This document shows positions 18,635 to 28,455 of a stretch of DNA of 64,000 nt, in pieces (position 1 is the stretch's first letter; each line of letters starts with the position of its first letter). The translations under genes and the position numbers were made by a program. The notes below the pieces were generated by a model. That model saw nothing but the letters and a program-made list of their open reading frames with translations, was not told the DNA's origin and did not search any database. The DNA is from Ditibartonella apihabitans (lineage in GTDB: Bacteria; Pseudomonadota; Alphaproteobacteria; Rhizobiales; Rhizobiaceae), in NCBI RefSeq assembly GCF_002007485.1, contig NZ_CP015820.1:1-64000 (forward strand), written 5' to 3'.

Positions 18635-20035
18635 ATGAATAACAGTGGATCAAGCAACCAGATGTGGGGTGGACGTTTTGCCTCGGGTCCGGCAGCCATT
18701 ATGGAAGAGATCAATGCTTCGATCGATTTCGATAAAAAGCTTTATAAAGAAGACATAAAAGGTTCATCGGCCCATGCGGCTATGTTGGCCGCACAAGGCA
18801 TTATATCGGCAGCCGATTATGACGAGATAGAAAAAGGCCTGAAAACGATCCTTTCCGAAATTGAAAGCGGCAAATTTGCTTTTTCCCGAAAGCTTGAAGA
18901 TATTCATATGAATATCGAAGCGCGCCTTGCCGAACTTATCGGTTCCGCCGCCGGAAGGCTCCACACAGCCCGGTCGCGAAACGATCAGGTCGCGTTGGAT
19001 TTTCGCCTTTGGGTGAGAACGGAAACAGACAAGACCATTCAGTCCATCAGGCATTTAATCGAGACCTTGCTGCAGCGGGCCGAACAGGAAGTTGAGACGA
19101 TTATGCCGGGATTTACCCATTTGCAGGTTGCTCAACCGATAACTCTGGGTCATCATCTAATGGCCTATGTCGAAATGTTCGGGCGGGATTTATCCCGCAT
19201 GTATGATGCCCGCGAAAGAATGAACGAATCACCTTTGGGTGCAGCGGCTCTGGCCGGTACCAGTTTCCCGACAGACCGTTTTATGACCGCTAAAGCACTC
19301 GGTTTCAGGGAACCAACCAGAAATTCGATCGACAGTGTTTCCGACCGCGATTTTGCATTGGAATTTCTGAGTGCTTCGGCAATTTGCGCGGTTCATCTTT
19401 CGCGCCTTGCCGAGGAAATTGTTATCTGGTCGACAGCACAGTTCAATTTCATCCATTTGCCTGATTCTTTTTCAACCGGTTCGTCCATTATGCCGCAAAA
19501 GAAAAATCCCGATGCGGCAGAACTGGTCCGTGCGAAAACCGGACGGATCAATGGGTCACTGATTGCTTTATTGACCATTATGAAAGGCCTTCCGCTTGCC
19601 TATTCGAAAGATATGCAAGAAGATAAAGAACAGGTTTTCGATGCAGCTCAATCGCTTGAATTGTCGCTTGCCGCAATGGCCGGTATGATTGCTGATATAG
19701 AAGTGAACAAAAACATAATGAAAAAGGCGGCCGGTACCGGCTATTCGACGGCAACCGATCTTGCTGATTGGCTTGTTAGGAAATTGGGAATACCCTTCAG
19801 AGAGGCTCATCATATAACCGGTCACGCTGTGGCTTTGGCAGAAAAGAAGAAGTGCGATCTTGCTGACCTGACCCTTGAAGATCTGAAGACAATTAATCCC
19901 GATATTACGGCAGATGTGTTTGACGTTCTGAGCGTTGAGAAATCGGTTCAAAGCCGCAAGAGTTATGGCGGTACAGCCCCTCAGGAAGTGCAACGCCAAA
20001 TCGACTATTGGAAAAAACGCCTTGCCAAAGCTTGA
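18635..20035 (+). CDS. argH: Argininosuccinate lyase
   Basis: Cleaves argininosuccinate to arginine and fumarate. 466 aa, fumarase/aspartase superfamily: N-terminal [41 protein letters not shown] with the catalytic His, and the signature [19 protein letters not shown] 18635 gives the standard N-terminus; the frame is open further upstream but overlaps the tlpA-like gene. It is followed by lptM and lysA on the same strand. Confidence 0.96.
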   Translation: MNNSGSSNQMWGGRFASGPAAIMEEINASIDFDKKLYKEDIKGSSAHAAMLAAQGIISAADYDEIEKGLKTILSEIESGKFAFSRKLEDIHMNIEARLAELIGSAAGRLHTARSRNDQVALDFRLWVRTETDKTIQSIRHLIETLLQRAEQEVETIMPGFTHLQVAQPITLGHHLMAYVEMFGRDLSRMYDARERMNESPLGAAALAGTSFPTDRFMTAKALGFREPTRNSIDSVSDRDFALEFLSASAICAVHLSRLAEEIVIWSTAQFNFIHLPDSFSTGSSIMPQKKNPDAAELVRAKTGRINGSLIALLTIMKGLPLAYSKDMQEDKEQVFDAAQSLELSLAAMAGMIADIEVNKNIMKKAAGTGYSTATDLADWLVRKLGIPFREAHHITGHAVALAEKKKCDLADLTLEDLKTINPDITADVFDVLSVEKSVQSRKSYGGTAPQEVQRQIDYWKKRLAKA

Positions 20036-20120
20036 ATTTGACCATTACACAAAGAGTAGATTAAATAGAGAATAGATCAGATAGAGCGTAAAGCTTGCTA
20101 TTTTTGAAAGAGACGCGATC

Positions 20121-20309
20121 ATGAAAAAAACTCTGACCGGTTTGGTGGTTGTCACAATCTGTGGCGTGGCTTTGGCCGGTTGCGGACGTAAAGGTCCGCT
20201 TGAACCGCCGCCGTCCACGATGATTGAGGACTCTAACGGCAAAATGGTTCAAAAACCGAAAGTAGAAAAACCGTTTATTCTTGATCCATTGATTAAGCAG
20301 AGGCACTAA
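20121..20309 (+). CDS. lptM: LptM-type small lipoprotein
   Basis: 62-aa lipoprotein with signal peptide and lipobox ALAGC (Cys 21), followed by GRKGPLEPPP, the sequence typical of YifL/LptM. In E. coli LptM stabilises the LptDE lipopolysaccharide translocon. Its stop codon directly precedes the lysA start, and the argH-lptM-lysA order is widespread in alphaproteobacteria. Confidence 0.88.
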   Translation: MKKTLTGLVVVTICGVALAGCGRKGPLEPPPSTMIEDSNGKMVQKPKVEKPFILDPLIKQRH

Positions 20310-21584
20310 TTGCAGGCTTTTCAATATTCTAACGGTCATCTTTATGCCGAAAAAATTGCTGTTGCCGATTTGGCAAAAAAGGTGGAAACGCCTTTTTATT
20401 GCTATTCGGCTAAAGCCATTCAGCAACAATTTGAACAGTATCGTCAGGCCTTTGCCGACACCAATGCGCTTGTCGCCTTTGCACTGAAAGCCAATTCCAA
20501 TCAGGCTGTTCTGACCCTTCTTGCAAAACAAGGTGCCGGTGCCGATGTTGTGTCTGGTGGAGAAATGCGTCGGGCGCTCAAAGCCGGTATTCCTGCCGAC
20601 AAGATAGTTTATTCCGGTGTTGGCAAAACCGTTGAAGAAATCGACTTTGCCCTTGGTCACGATATCCATTGTTTCAATGCCGAATCGGAACCGGAATTGC
20701 AACAATTGTCCGCCCGCGCCGTAGCGATTGGGAAAAAAGCACGTGTTTCTTTGCGCATAAATCCGAATGTTGACGCAAAAACACATAAGAAAATTGCTAC
20801 CGGCAAATCCGAAAACAAGTTCGGCATTCCTATTGCGGTCGCACGCGAGGTTTATGAGCAGGCAGCAAAACTCCCCGGTCTGGATGTTCATGGGGTTGAT
20901 GTTCATATCGGTAGCCAGATTTGCGAATTGCAGCCGTTCGAGGATGCTTTTTCACTCGTTGCGGATTTTGTCCATGTTCTGCGGGGCGAGGGGCACGATA
21001 TCCGTCATGTTGATGTCGGCGGTGGGCTTGGCATTGTTTATCGCAAGGATAACTTGCCCCCGCCCTCGCCGGCCGAATACGCAAATGTTGTCAAAAAACA
21101 TTTCGCACCGCTTAATGTCCAGATCATCATGGAACCGGGTCGTAATATTGTCGGTAATGCAGGCATTCTGGTTACATCCATCATCTATATAAAACACGGA
21201 GCCGGAAAAAATTTCGTTATTGTCGATGCAGCAATGAATGATCTTATCCGCCCGACTTTATATGATGCCTGGCATGACATCGTACCGATTAAAGAACCGA
21301 ATCCGAATGATGAACCGATGAAAGCCGATATTGTCGGTCCGGTTTGCGAAACCGGCGATTATATGGGGCTTGCGCGCTATCTTCCCCGCCCAAAAGCCGG
21401 AGATTTGTTGGCTGTTTGGAGTGCGGGAGCATATGGTGCGGATATGGCAAGTACCTATAATACACGTCTGTTGGTACCGGAAGTGTTGGTGAGTGATAAC
21501 CATTTTGACATTGTTCGTCCGCGTATTTCATATGAAGAGCTGATAGGGTTTGACCATGTACCGGAATGGGTGAAAAACTCTTGA
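20310..21584 (+). CDS. lysA: Diaminopimelate decarboxylase
   Basis: PLP-dependent decarboxylation of meso-diaminopimelate to lysine. The 424-aa protein has the PLP lysine in FALKANSNQAVL, the glycine-rich HVDVGGGLGI, EPGRNIVGNAG, and the C-terminal GPVCETGDYM with the active-site cysteine. The start is a TTG immediately after the lptM stop codon; no ATG is available before the conserved N-terminal YSAKAI region, so translational coupling is likely. Confidence 0.95.
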   Translation: MQAFQYSNGHLYAEKIAVADLAKKVETPFYCYSAKAIQQQFEQYRQAFADTNALVAFALKANSNQAVLTLLAKQGAGADVVSGGEMRRALKAGIPADKIVYSGVGKTVEEIDFALGHDIHCFNAESEPELQQLSARAVAIGKKARVSLRINPNVDAKTHKKIATGKSENKFGIPIAVAREVYEQAAKLPGLDVHGVDVHIGSQICELQPFEDAFSLVADFVHVLRGEGHDIRHVDVGGGLGIVYRKDNLPPPSPAEYANVVKKHFAPLNVQIIMEPGRNIVGNAGILVTSIIYIKHGAGKNFVIVDAAMNDLIRPTLYDAWHDIVPIKEPNPNDEPMKADIVGPVCETGDYMGLARYLPRPKAGDLLAVWSAGAYGADMASTYNTRLLVPEVLVSDNHFDIVRPRISYEELIGFDHVPEWVKNS

Positions 21585-21701
21585 GGTTTGAAACAGATAT
21601 TTTCGAGTGAAGGTGGTATAAAATATTTGCAAAGGGTCTCGCCTTTGTTTGTTTCATTGCTATGATGTGGCAAAACCGGTGCGAAGGGAAGAACATATAT
21701 C

Positions 21702-24140
21702 TTGCGGAGTGATAAAGGCCCTTTTCATGGAACTATGGCAGCGCTTGTAAGAGCACGGGCTTCGGCGTGGTGTATCCTGACATTCGAACGGTTGTGGCCA
21801 CGCATTCTTCCAAGCATTCTTGCTTTGTTGATATTGTTTTCTTTGGCATGGCTCGGCATTTTCGATCGCCTCTCCTATTGGCCGCATGTTATCCTGTTAT
21901 GGATTTTGCTTTTTATCGCTGTCGGTTCCCTTTTCTTTGTTTCCGGTTTCCGTTTTCCCTCTTTAAGCGAAATCGATCGGCGGATAGAAAAAGCGAGCGG
22001 ACTGCAAAATCAGCCACTCGAAGCGCTTTATGATGCACCGGCAAATAGCGAGGCGAATGATTTTGTAAAAGTTCTATGGAAAGAACATCAGCGGCGTATG
22101 GCTGCCGAACTCAAAAATCTGGAAGCAGGTGTGCCCGACACCGGAATTGCCCGTGCCGACCCGTTGGCGCTGCGGGCATTGGTTGTCCTTTTTGCTGTTA
22201 CAGCTTTTGCCTATTCATTTGGTCCTTCCGGAGGGCAAATGGGTGATCTCTTGGATTTTTCGCAACCGGTCGATTTATCAAAAATGCGCGTGGATGCTTG
22301 GGTCACTCCTCCCACCTATACCGGCGAAGCCCCTGTTTATTTGACCGAAGCCAATATCCGGAACGCCAAAGTGCCGGAAGGAAGCAAACTGACTATTCGT
22401 GTGGTCGAGGGTGGCGATGCAACATTGAAGTCGACTGAAAGCCAATCTGGCAAGACTGTCAATATTACTGCACAAGGTAGCTTTGACACTATAAAGCAGA
22501 ATAGCAAAACATTCGAGACTGTGCTCGCCAAGTCGAGCAATGTGACATTGAGAACGCGCCATTATGACAGAAATTGGCATTTTGATGTTGTTGCCGACCG
22601 TGCCCCCACTATCAAATTGACCAAGGAACCGGGACGTATTCTCAATGGGTCACTGGAACTCAATTATTTTCTTGATGATGATTATGGTGTCGAGAAAGCT
22701 TACGTCGAAATAACGCCCACATCCACTATCAAGGAAACCGGACACCCTCTTTATGATGCACCGGAAATCAAATTGATGATTCCGCGTGGTGGTAAAGGGG
22801 ATGCGCGTACCGTGCAGGATGTCAGTATCCATCCTTGGGCAGGTTCGGAAGTGCGTTTGACACTGGTTGCAGAAGATGGCGCCGGTCATCAGGGAAGAAG
22901 TGAAACGCGCACCATGACATTGCCGCAAAGAAATTTCGGCAATCCGCTTGCCCGTGCCGTGGTTGAACAACGTCGACTTCTGGCTCTTGATACACTTTCC
23001 CGCGATCGGGTTCTTGATATGTTGTCGGCCTTAACGTTGCGGCCGGAAGAAACGATCGACAATTTTACCCATTATCTGGCATTGCGGAGCATATGGACGC
23101 GACTCCATCTCGCAGAAACCGACGAAAACTTGAAAAATGTAGCCGATTTTATGTGGCAGACAGCCATCGGTATCGAGGGAGACAATGTCAATCAGGCTGA
23201 AAAAAACTTGAAAGCGGCTCAAGCAGCCTTGCGTGATGCTTTGAGAAATGGTGCTTCGCCAGAGGAAATCGAACGTCTGACGGACGCATTGCGTCAGGCG
23301 ATGAATGACTATATTGCCGCCCTTGCCGAACAACAACAAAACGGCGGTCTTGGACAAAAGCCTTCTCAACAGGCACAAAATCTTTCACCTAATGAACTCG
23401 CCGAGAAACTGAAGCAACTTGAAGATATGGCCAAATTGGGTAACCGCGCTGGTGCCGAGCAGCTTTTGTCCGAGCTTGAACAACTCATGGACAATCTTCA
23501 GGTAAGTCGTGGCGGATCGGGAGAAGGGGGAAGCCAAACAAGCGAAATGCAAAAGCAGCTTGACGAGCTTGGTAATTTGATGAGGAAACAACAAGAAACT
23601 CTCAATGATACGCATAAGCTTGAAGCTGATCGTGAACGCGGCGAAAAAACGCCGGAGGAATATCGCAAAGATCTTGATGACCTGAAAAAGAGACAAGATG
23701 AATTGCAGCAGGAATTGAAAAAATTCGGCAAGGATTTATCCGATAAAGGGTTCAAGTCGGGCGATGGATTAAAAGAGGCTGAAAAAAAGATGGACAAATC
23801 CGGTGAGGCTCTTCAACAGGGAGATGCTGCCGGATCCGAAGGTCAGCAATCGCAGGCTTTGGATGCGATGCGCGATGGCGCAAAAGAACTGATGCAAGAA
23901 ATGCAGGAAGCCATGAAAAAAAATGGCGAAACAGGAAAAGACGGAGACGGCTCGTCCAAAGATCCACTCGGACGAAAACTTGGTTCAGCCGGACACCAGT
24001 CGGAAAAAGATGGACTTTCTCAAGAAAGTGATATGCAACGGGCAAGACGCATTCTCGATGAAATCCGGAAAAAGTTGGGACAATCCGCGCTGCCTGATAG
24101 TGAAAAAGACTATCTTGAAAGATTACTGAAATTTTATTGA
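21702..24140 (+). CDS. DUF4175 / TIGR02302-family membrane protein
   Basis: About 812 aa. Two N-terminal helices (around residues 27-75) and a third near 163-180 are followed by a periplasmic beta-rich region with AWVTPPTYTGEAPVYL. The long C-terminal part is Gln/Glu/Lys-rich coiled coil (EELTDALRQAMNDYIAALAEQ-like stretches from about residue 500). Conserved in alphaproteobacteria, often downstream of lysA, with no known function; the architecture suggests an envelope role. The frame starts with TTG 21702; ATG 21735 is an alternative that lacks 11 residues. Confidence 0.85.
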   Translation: MRSDKGPFHGTMAALVRARASAWCILTFERLWPRILPSILALLILFSLAWLGIFDRLSYWPHVILLWILLFIAVGSLFFVSGFRFPSLSEIDRRIEKASGLQNQPLEALYDAPANSEANDFVKVLWKEHQRRMAAELKNLEAGVPDTGIARADPLALRALVVLFAVTAFAYSFGPSGGQMGDLLDFSQPVDLSKMRVDAWVTPPTYTGEAPVYLTEANIRNAKVPEGSKLTIRVVEGGDATLKSTESQSGKTVNITAQGSFDTIKQNSKTFETVLAKSSNVTLRTRHYDRNWHFDVVADRAPTIKLTKEPGRILNGSLELNYFLDDDYGVEKAYVEITPTSTIKETGHPLYDAPEIKLMIPRGGKGDARTVQDVSIHPWAGSEVRLTLVAEDGAGHQGRSETRTMTLPQRNFGNPLARAVVEQRRLLALDTLSRDRVLDMLSALTLRPEETIDNFTHYLALRSIWTRLHLAETDENLKNVADFMWQTAIGIEGDNVNQAEKNLKAAQAALRDALRNGASPEEIERLTDALRQAMNDYIAALAEQQQNGGLGQKPSQQAQNLSPNELAEKLKQLEDMAKLGNRAGAEQLLSELEQLMDNLQVSRGGSGEGGSQTSEMQKQLDELGNLMRKQQETLNDTHKLEADRERGEKTPEEYRKDLDDLKKRQDELQQELKKFGKDLSDKGFKSGDGLKEAEKKMDKSGEALQQGDAAGSEGQQSQALDAMRDGAKELMQEMQEAMKKNGETGKDGDGSSKDPLGRKLGSAGHQSEKDGLSQESDMQRARRILDEIRKKLGQSALPDSEKDYLERLLKFY

Positions 24141-24964
24141 GTTTTGACCGCCTGTCGACAAAACACGTTCATTTGAAATAGGCTTTTTTATATTCTCGCC
24201 ATTCGGTTTCTTATCGTTTTTTCAGTTTTTTTAAAAAGGGAAGACGCGCTGGTTTCATCAAGCGACGCAAAATTAAACAAAAATTCAAGCGGTATTGTCA
24301 ATCCGTTTTCGATATATAGGGTAAAGCTCTTAAAGAATAGTTATGTTTGCGTGAGCGCACGAGAAAATCATTTTGTTATCCGTAGTTCTAAAGAAGAAAA
24401 CAAATTTACATAAATTTTTTAAGAAGTTTATTTGAATGGACGATTTTTTAAGCACTTATCGGTATTCGCATTGATAAATAGATAGAACAGCTAAACATTA
24501 TATTAAAAGACTATATCTGGTATTTTGCTTATATATGAAATAGCCGTTCGACAGTGATTTTAATGGATTCCGATACTCACGCACCCAAAGAAGACGTGCG
24601 ATAATGACTGTAAAAAAGTCATTATAAAATTCGTGCGGCATTTCCGGTAAAATCGATATGTTTTTTTAAAAGCTTAATGGAAGCGGCTCTTACGAAAAAT
24701 AGATGACCTGTCGAAACCACGGATTCATGTTGACTACTGCCTGATCGAAAGCTCAGGCGGTCAGGAATATGGACGCGCTTGAAAACAGCCTAAGAAAACA
24801 CAAGAAAAAGGGCATTTTTTTAAAATTGATCTTCAATTCGATTTTGTTCAAAACGTTAATACAAATCTGAAATGAATATGAATGGACAAATAAATTGCAC
24901 TATTTCGTGCTAAATATGGAACTATATTCTATTTAATGCGTTTCAATAAAAAGAGGATTTGAAA
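24141..24964. other. Long AT-rich gap with several small stem-loops
   Basis: Over 820 bases without a credible ORF. Around 24580-24625 two hairpins follow each other: CGCAC / GTGCG, then ATAATGACT (24601-24609) / AGTCATTAT (24617-24625) followed by AAAAT. Near 24738-24757 GCCTGA / TCAGGC forms another. None has a strong T-run. The region may hide a small RNA or be decayed sequence. Confidence 0.4.
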
Positions 24965-25348
24965 ATGAAAAAATTTATCGCAGCCTTATGCATTTGTTGT
25001 GCGTCAGTCAGCTATGCAGCAGCACAAAGTGAGAACAGTAACATGATGGATATGGCAAAAGGCGCAGCTTCGACCGCTTCTCAGGCTTTATCGGCTTCCT
25101 CGTCGGCTTTGGATAAAGTCAATGAAACGATGATGAAAAACATGTCGATCAAGATGAGCGGCAATGCTGATGTTGATTTTATAAAGATGATGTTGGCTCA
25201 CCACCAAGGTGCTGTCGATATGGCAGAGGTCGAATTGAAATATGGCAAAGACCCGGAAGCCAGAAAGCTCGCCGAGACAATTATTGCCGCTCAACAAAAA
25301 GAAATTGCGCAAATGCAAGATTGGTTGAAAGCGAACGAAAAGAAGTAA
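24965..25348 (+). CDS. DUF305 periplasmic protein
   Basis: 127 aa with a signal peptide (MKKFIAALCICCASVSYA, cleavage near AAAQS). The C-terminal half has the DUF305 signature DVDFIKMMLAHHQGAVDMAE, with conserved HH and Met residues suggestive of metal binding, followed by a helical segment ending EIAQMQDWLKANEKK. DUF305 proteins are ferritin-like four-helix proteins often linked to copper; no copper genes adjoin it. ATG 24965 preferred over TTG 24959, with AGAGGA upstream. Confidence 0.85.
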   Translation: MKKFIAALCICCASVSYAAAQSENSNMMDMAKGAASTASQALSASSSALDKVNETMMKNMSIKMSGNADVDFIKMMLAHHQGAVDMAEVELKYGKDPEARKLAETIIAAQQKEIAQMQDWLKANEKK

Positions 25349-25358
25349 TTTCCTGAAC

Positions 25359-25385
25359 AAGCCTACATGCTGGGGAGGCTTTTTA
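25359..25385 (+). terminator. Terminator after the DUF305 gene
   Basis: AAGCCT (25359-25364) pairs with AGGCTT (25376-25381) around an 11-base loop, followed by TTTT, ten bases after the stop codon. Confidence 0.65.
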
Positions 25386-25443
25386 AAATGACAACGCGTC
25401 AAGCTTCTCCAGTTATGAAAGGCCATGTTTCATGGACGATAAA

Positions 25444-25619
25444 ACACGCTCCTCACAATTACGCCCCGAACAACAAGCGCAACGCTTGAACCTCACCTTT
25501 TTCTTGAGGGGGAGTGCAAGGCACTCCCGTCCGAGGCGTGCGTTTTCGACAAATCGTATCGCGTCGTCTATTTCGGCAAAGTCGTTTGTTGGCCGATCAG
25601 GACGGATCAATGGCCGTAA
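25444..25619 (+). pseudogene. Possible decayed gene fragment (unrecognised)
   Basis: This stretch has a clearly higher GC content than the flanks. One plus-strand frame reads protein-like to a TAA at 25617, ending in YFGKVVCWPIRTDQWP, but has no usable start codon. A hairpin GGGAGTGC-AAG-GCACTCCC lies within it. I do not recognise the product; it may be a remnant, or chance. Confidence 0.25.
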
Positions 25620-25658
25620 GCGGTTGAAATCCGCTCGCGAAGTTTGACTGGCAAAGTT

Positions 25659-26630
25659 TTAATCGAGTCCTTCAAACAGTTGGGTCGAAAGATAGCGCTC
25701 GGCAAAATCCGGAATGATGATCACTATGTTTTTTCCGGTATTTTCAGGACGCTTTCCTATTTCGATTGCTGCTGTCAATGCCGCACCGGCAGAAATTCCA
25801 ACAGGAATACCTTCAATATGTGCCAGATCGCGGGAATTTTGAAAAGCATCATCGCTTGAAACTGTAACGATCTCATCGATAATTTTTGTGTTCAGTATCT
25901 TTGGAACAAATCCTGCACCTATACCCTGAATTTTATGGGGCCCCGGTTGCCCACCCGACAACACAGGTGAATCTTTAGGTTCTACCGCCACAACTTTGAA
26001 ATCGGGTTTGCGTTGCTTGATGACTTCCCCGATACCGGTGATGGTACCACCTGTACCGAATCCGGCTACGAGAAAATCGACATTTCCATTCGTATCGTTC
26101 CAGATTTCCTCAGCCGTTGTCTGACGATGCACTTCCGGATTTGCGGGATTTTCAAACTGTTGCGGAATAATTGCATCCGGATTATTGGCAGCCAGTTCTT
26201 CGGCTTTGGCGATAGCGCCTTTCATGCCTTTTGCACCTTCGGTCAATACCAGTTCGGCACCCAGAAACTTCAATAATTTGCGTCGCTCGACGGACATGGT
26301 TTCCGGCATTGTCAAAATCAGTTTATAACCTTTTGCTGCCGCCACAAATGCGAGCGCAATTCCGGTATTGCCGGATGTCGGTTCAATCAATACAGTTTTT
26401 CCCGGTTTTGCTTTTCCTTGTTTTTCGAGGGTTTCGATCAGAGCAAGACCGATACGGTCCTTGACACTGGCCAAAGGGTTAAAAAATTCAAGCTTTGCAA
26501 GAAGATTGGCCTTAACACCTTTCTTTTTGGCGAACTTGTCAATCCGGACGAGTGGTGTATTACCAATGGTCTCCAAAACAGAGCTATAAATAAAGCCGCG
26601 TCCTTTTCGAGATGAATTTTTATCAGTCAT
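25659..26630 (-). CDS. cysK: Cysteine synthase A (O-acetylserine sulfhydrylase)
   Basis: PLP enzyme making cysteine from O-acetylserine and sulfide. 323 aa with the PLP lysine in [11 protein letters not shown], the substrate loop [11 protein letters not shown], the phosphate-binding GTGGTITG and the C-terminal GISAGAAL. A short extra N-terminal tail ([12 protein letters not shown]) precedes the usual start [19 protein letters not shown] lies upstream of the ATG. It appears monocistronic; direct repeats in the upstream region may be regulatory. Confidence 0.95.
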   Translation of the reverse strand: MTDKNSSRKGRGFIYSSVLETIGNTPLVRIDKFAKKKGVKANLLAKLEFFNPLASVKDRIGLALIETLEKQGKAKPGKTVLIEPTSGNTGIALAFVAAAKGYKLILTMPETMSVERRKLLKFLGAELVLTEGAKGMKGAIAKAEELAANNPDAIIPQQFENPANPEVHRQTTAEEIWNDTNGNVDFLVAGFGTGGTITGIGEVIKQRKPDFKVVAVEPKDSPVLSGGQPGPHKIQGIGAGFVPKILNTKIIDEIVTVSSDDAFQNSRDLAHIEGIPVGISAGAALTAAIEIGKRPENTGKNIVIIIPDFAERYLSTQLFEGLD

Positions 26631-26696
26631 GACCGGTCTCCCTGGTGAAATTATCCGGATTAATCAAATAGGCTAGGAATGCTCATAGCCCTTATT

Positions 26697-26722
26697 TTGA
26701 TAAATACTTGTCTTGATAAATA
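26697..26722. promoter_or_regulatory. Direct repeats upstream of cysK
   Basis: TTGATAAATA occurs at 26697-26706 and again at 26713-26722, 16 bases apart, 67-92 bases upstream of the cysK start. Spaced direct repeats suggest a regulator site, but no regulator is identified. Confidence 0.3.
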
Positions 26723-26832
26723 TCAGGATAGAACCAATTCCTAGAATGATATAGCGATTATATACTTTAGGAGCGATTAAAATAAAAATTTTTCCTACAA
26801 AAATCGAATAATCTAGAAAAATAACCCTTATT

Positions 26833-26874
26833 GAAAGGACGGAGAAGCTACTCGAGTGTTTTCCCCGTCCTTTC
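26833..26874 (-). terminator. Hairpin downstream of the aldo/keto reductase gene
   Basis: GAAAGGACGG (26833-26842) pairs perfectly with CCGTCCTTTC (26865-26874) around a 22-base loop, just past the stop codon of the minus-strand gene ending at 26897. There is no long T-run, so termination efficiency is unsure. Confidence 0.45.
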
Positions 26875-26896
26875 CGGTTTGATGTTTGGCAGAGCT

Positions 26897-27853
26897 TTAA
26901 TAGCTGCTTGCGTGATTAAGAGCGTCAATATCCTCTTTACTCAGATTTATCATTGTTGCTTTGACGAGGCTATATAGTTGGTCAAGCTTTGTGGCACTCG
27001 CTATTGGCGCCGTTACGGCGGGTTGCGCAATAAGCCACGCCAACGCAATCTCGGCTTGTGTCACATTATGTTTTTCACTGATTGTATCAAGCGCGTTCAG
27101 AATGCGCATCCCGCGTGGATTGATATATTGTTCAACTCTCGAGCCGCGTTTATGTCCAGCAAGATCGGCTTTTGAACGATATTTGCCCGAGAGAAATCCG
27201 GAAGCAAGACTATAATAGGTGATAACACCGAGACCGTATTTTTGTGCAGTATCGGCCAATTTTCCTTCGAATGTGTTCCGGTCATAAAGGTTATATTGGG
27301 GTTGCAATGTTTGATAGCTGGGAAGATTGTTCTTCTTGGCTGTTTGCATTGCATTTTCAAGTTGCTCTGCCGTTATATTGGAGCAGCCGGTAGCGCGGAT
27401 TTTTCCTGCTTTCAAAAGCTTGCCATAGGCCTCGAGAGTTTCTTCAAATGGTGTATGAGGATCGAACCAGTGTGACTGATAGAGATCAATGACATCGATA
27501 TTCAAACGGCGTAAAGAATCTTCTACAGCCTGTTCTATCCAGCGGGCGGAAAGGCCCTTATGGCCGGCTACGCCCATATCCGAACCGACTTTTGTGAAAA
27601 TATAGAATTTGTCTCGCTTGGACGGATTTTGTTTTAACCACTTCCCGATGATGGTTTCCGATTCACCGCCTTTATTGCCTTCAACCCATGTCGAATAGGC
27701 GTCGGCTGTATCAATAGCGTTCAATCCGCTTTCGGCAATTGCATCAAGCATCGTGAAGGATTGCTTCTCATCCAGTGTCCAACCAAAGACATTGCCTCCA
27801 AAAACAAGGGGAACAATATTAAAACCTGTATTTCCTAAAGCGCGATGTTTCAT
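26897..27853 (-). CDS. Aldo/keto reductase
   Basis: NADPH-dependent oxidoreductase of the AKR superfamily, 318 aa. It begins KHRALGNTGFNIVPLVFGG. The catalytic tetrad is visible: Asp and Tyr in DTADAYSTW, Lys in FTKVG and His in YQSHWFDP. Closest in style to the Tas/YajO group; substrate unknown. ATG 27853 is preceded by AAAGGACG, while the frame's first ATG at 27868 is not. It stands alone between cysK and a lipoprotein gene. Confidence 0.88.
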   Translation of the reverse strand: MKHRALGNTGFNIVPLVFGGNVFGWTLDEKQSFTMLDAIAESGLNAIDTADAYSTWVEGNKGGESETIIGKWLKQNPSKRDKFYIFTKVGSDMGVAGHKGLSARWIEQAVEDSLRRLNIDVIDLYQSHWFDPHTPFEETLEAYGKLLKAGKIRATGCSNITAEQLENAMQTAKKNNLPSYQTLQPQYNLYDRNTFEGKLADTAQKYGLGVITYYSLASGFLSGKYRSKADLAGHKRGSRVEQYINPRGMRILNALDTISEKHNVTQAEIALAWLIAQPAVTAPIASATKLDQLYSLVKATMINLSKEDIDALNHASSY

Positions 27854-28111
27854 AAAACGTCCTTTCATTGTTTGTTGGATTTAACCGAACGCAAATTAAT
27901 CGCGAGCAACGGCGTCTTTTAAAAGTAGTCACGGTTTTGGCTTGAGGGAAAGTGTTTCACAGTATTTTGATAGTTTTCATGGTTTTGTCAGAATTTAACC
28001 TTAAATTCACGATTATTTTCTTTTTCGAATAAAGTTTGGTATGGTCACACGAGTAAAATGCGTGAAAGTCGAATGATTGGATTAAATTTCATGGGCATGC
28101 TGGATAGTTTT

Positions 28112-28438
28112 ATGTCTGTTAAAACATTGGTTCTTCCGTGCCTTTTGATGTTTGCCGGTTGTGCAACGCAAGCCACGGCATGGACCGAGAAAATTACCAC
28201 TCAAAAAGTTGAACTGCCAACAGAATGTGCCGGCTGGCAAAAAATCGAAGTAAAGACAAGGACGCGCTATTTTATGATGAAAGAAGATCAGCGTGCTCTG
28301 GTCGATATTGATGCGCATAATTTACGAGGGAAAAATCTGGGCTGTTGGGACAGAAATGTACAATCGTCTTCGGCACAGCCTTTGATACAAAGCCCTCAGC
28401 CCCAGTCAGGTGCGTTGACTTCAAGTCAGGCACAATAA
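28112..28438 (+). CDS. Small putative lipoprotein
   Basis: 108 aa from ATG 28112 (preceded by GGATAG). A signal peptide ends with lipobox-like MFAGC, placing a lipidated Cys at 17. The body contains two further cysteines (PTECAGW and GKNLGCW) and ends in a Ser/Gln/Pro-rich tail. Short proteins with the same Cys-Trp ending occur as hypothetical proteins in Rhizobiales and phage-like regions, from memory. Function unknown. The frame is open upstream to 28058. Followed after 17 bases by the methyltransferase gene. Confidence 0.65.
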   Translation: MSVKTLVLPCLLMFAGCATQATAWTEKITTQKVELPTECAGWQKIEVKTRTRYFMMKEDQRALVDIDAHNLRGKNLGCWDRNVQSSSAQPLIQSPQPQSGALTSSQAQ

Positions 28439-28455
28439 CGCTTTAGGGTTGCTAT

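Noticed and set aside
20061-20906. 281-codon ORF antisense to lptM and lysA
   Set aside because: It lies over two well-supported genes and reads as low-information sequence typical of a shadow frame.
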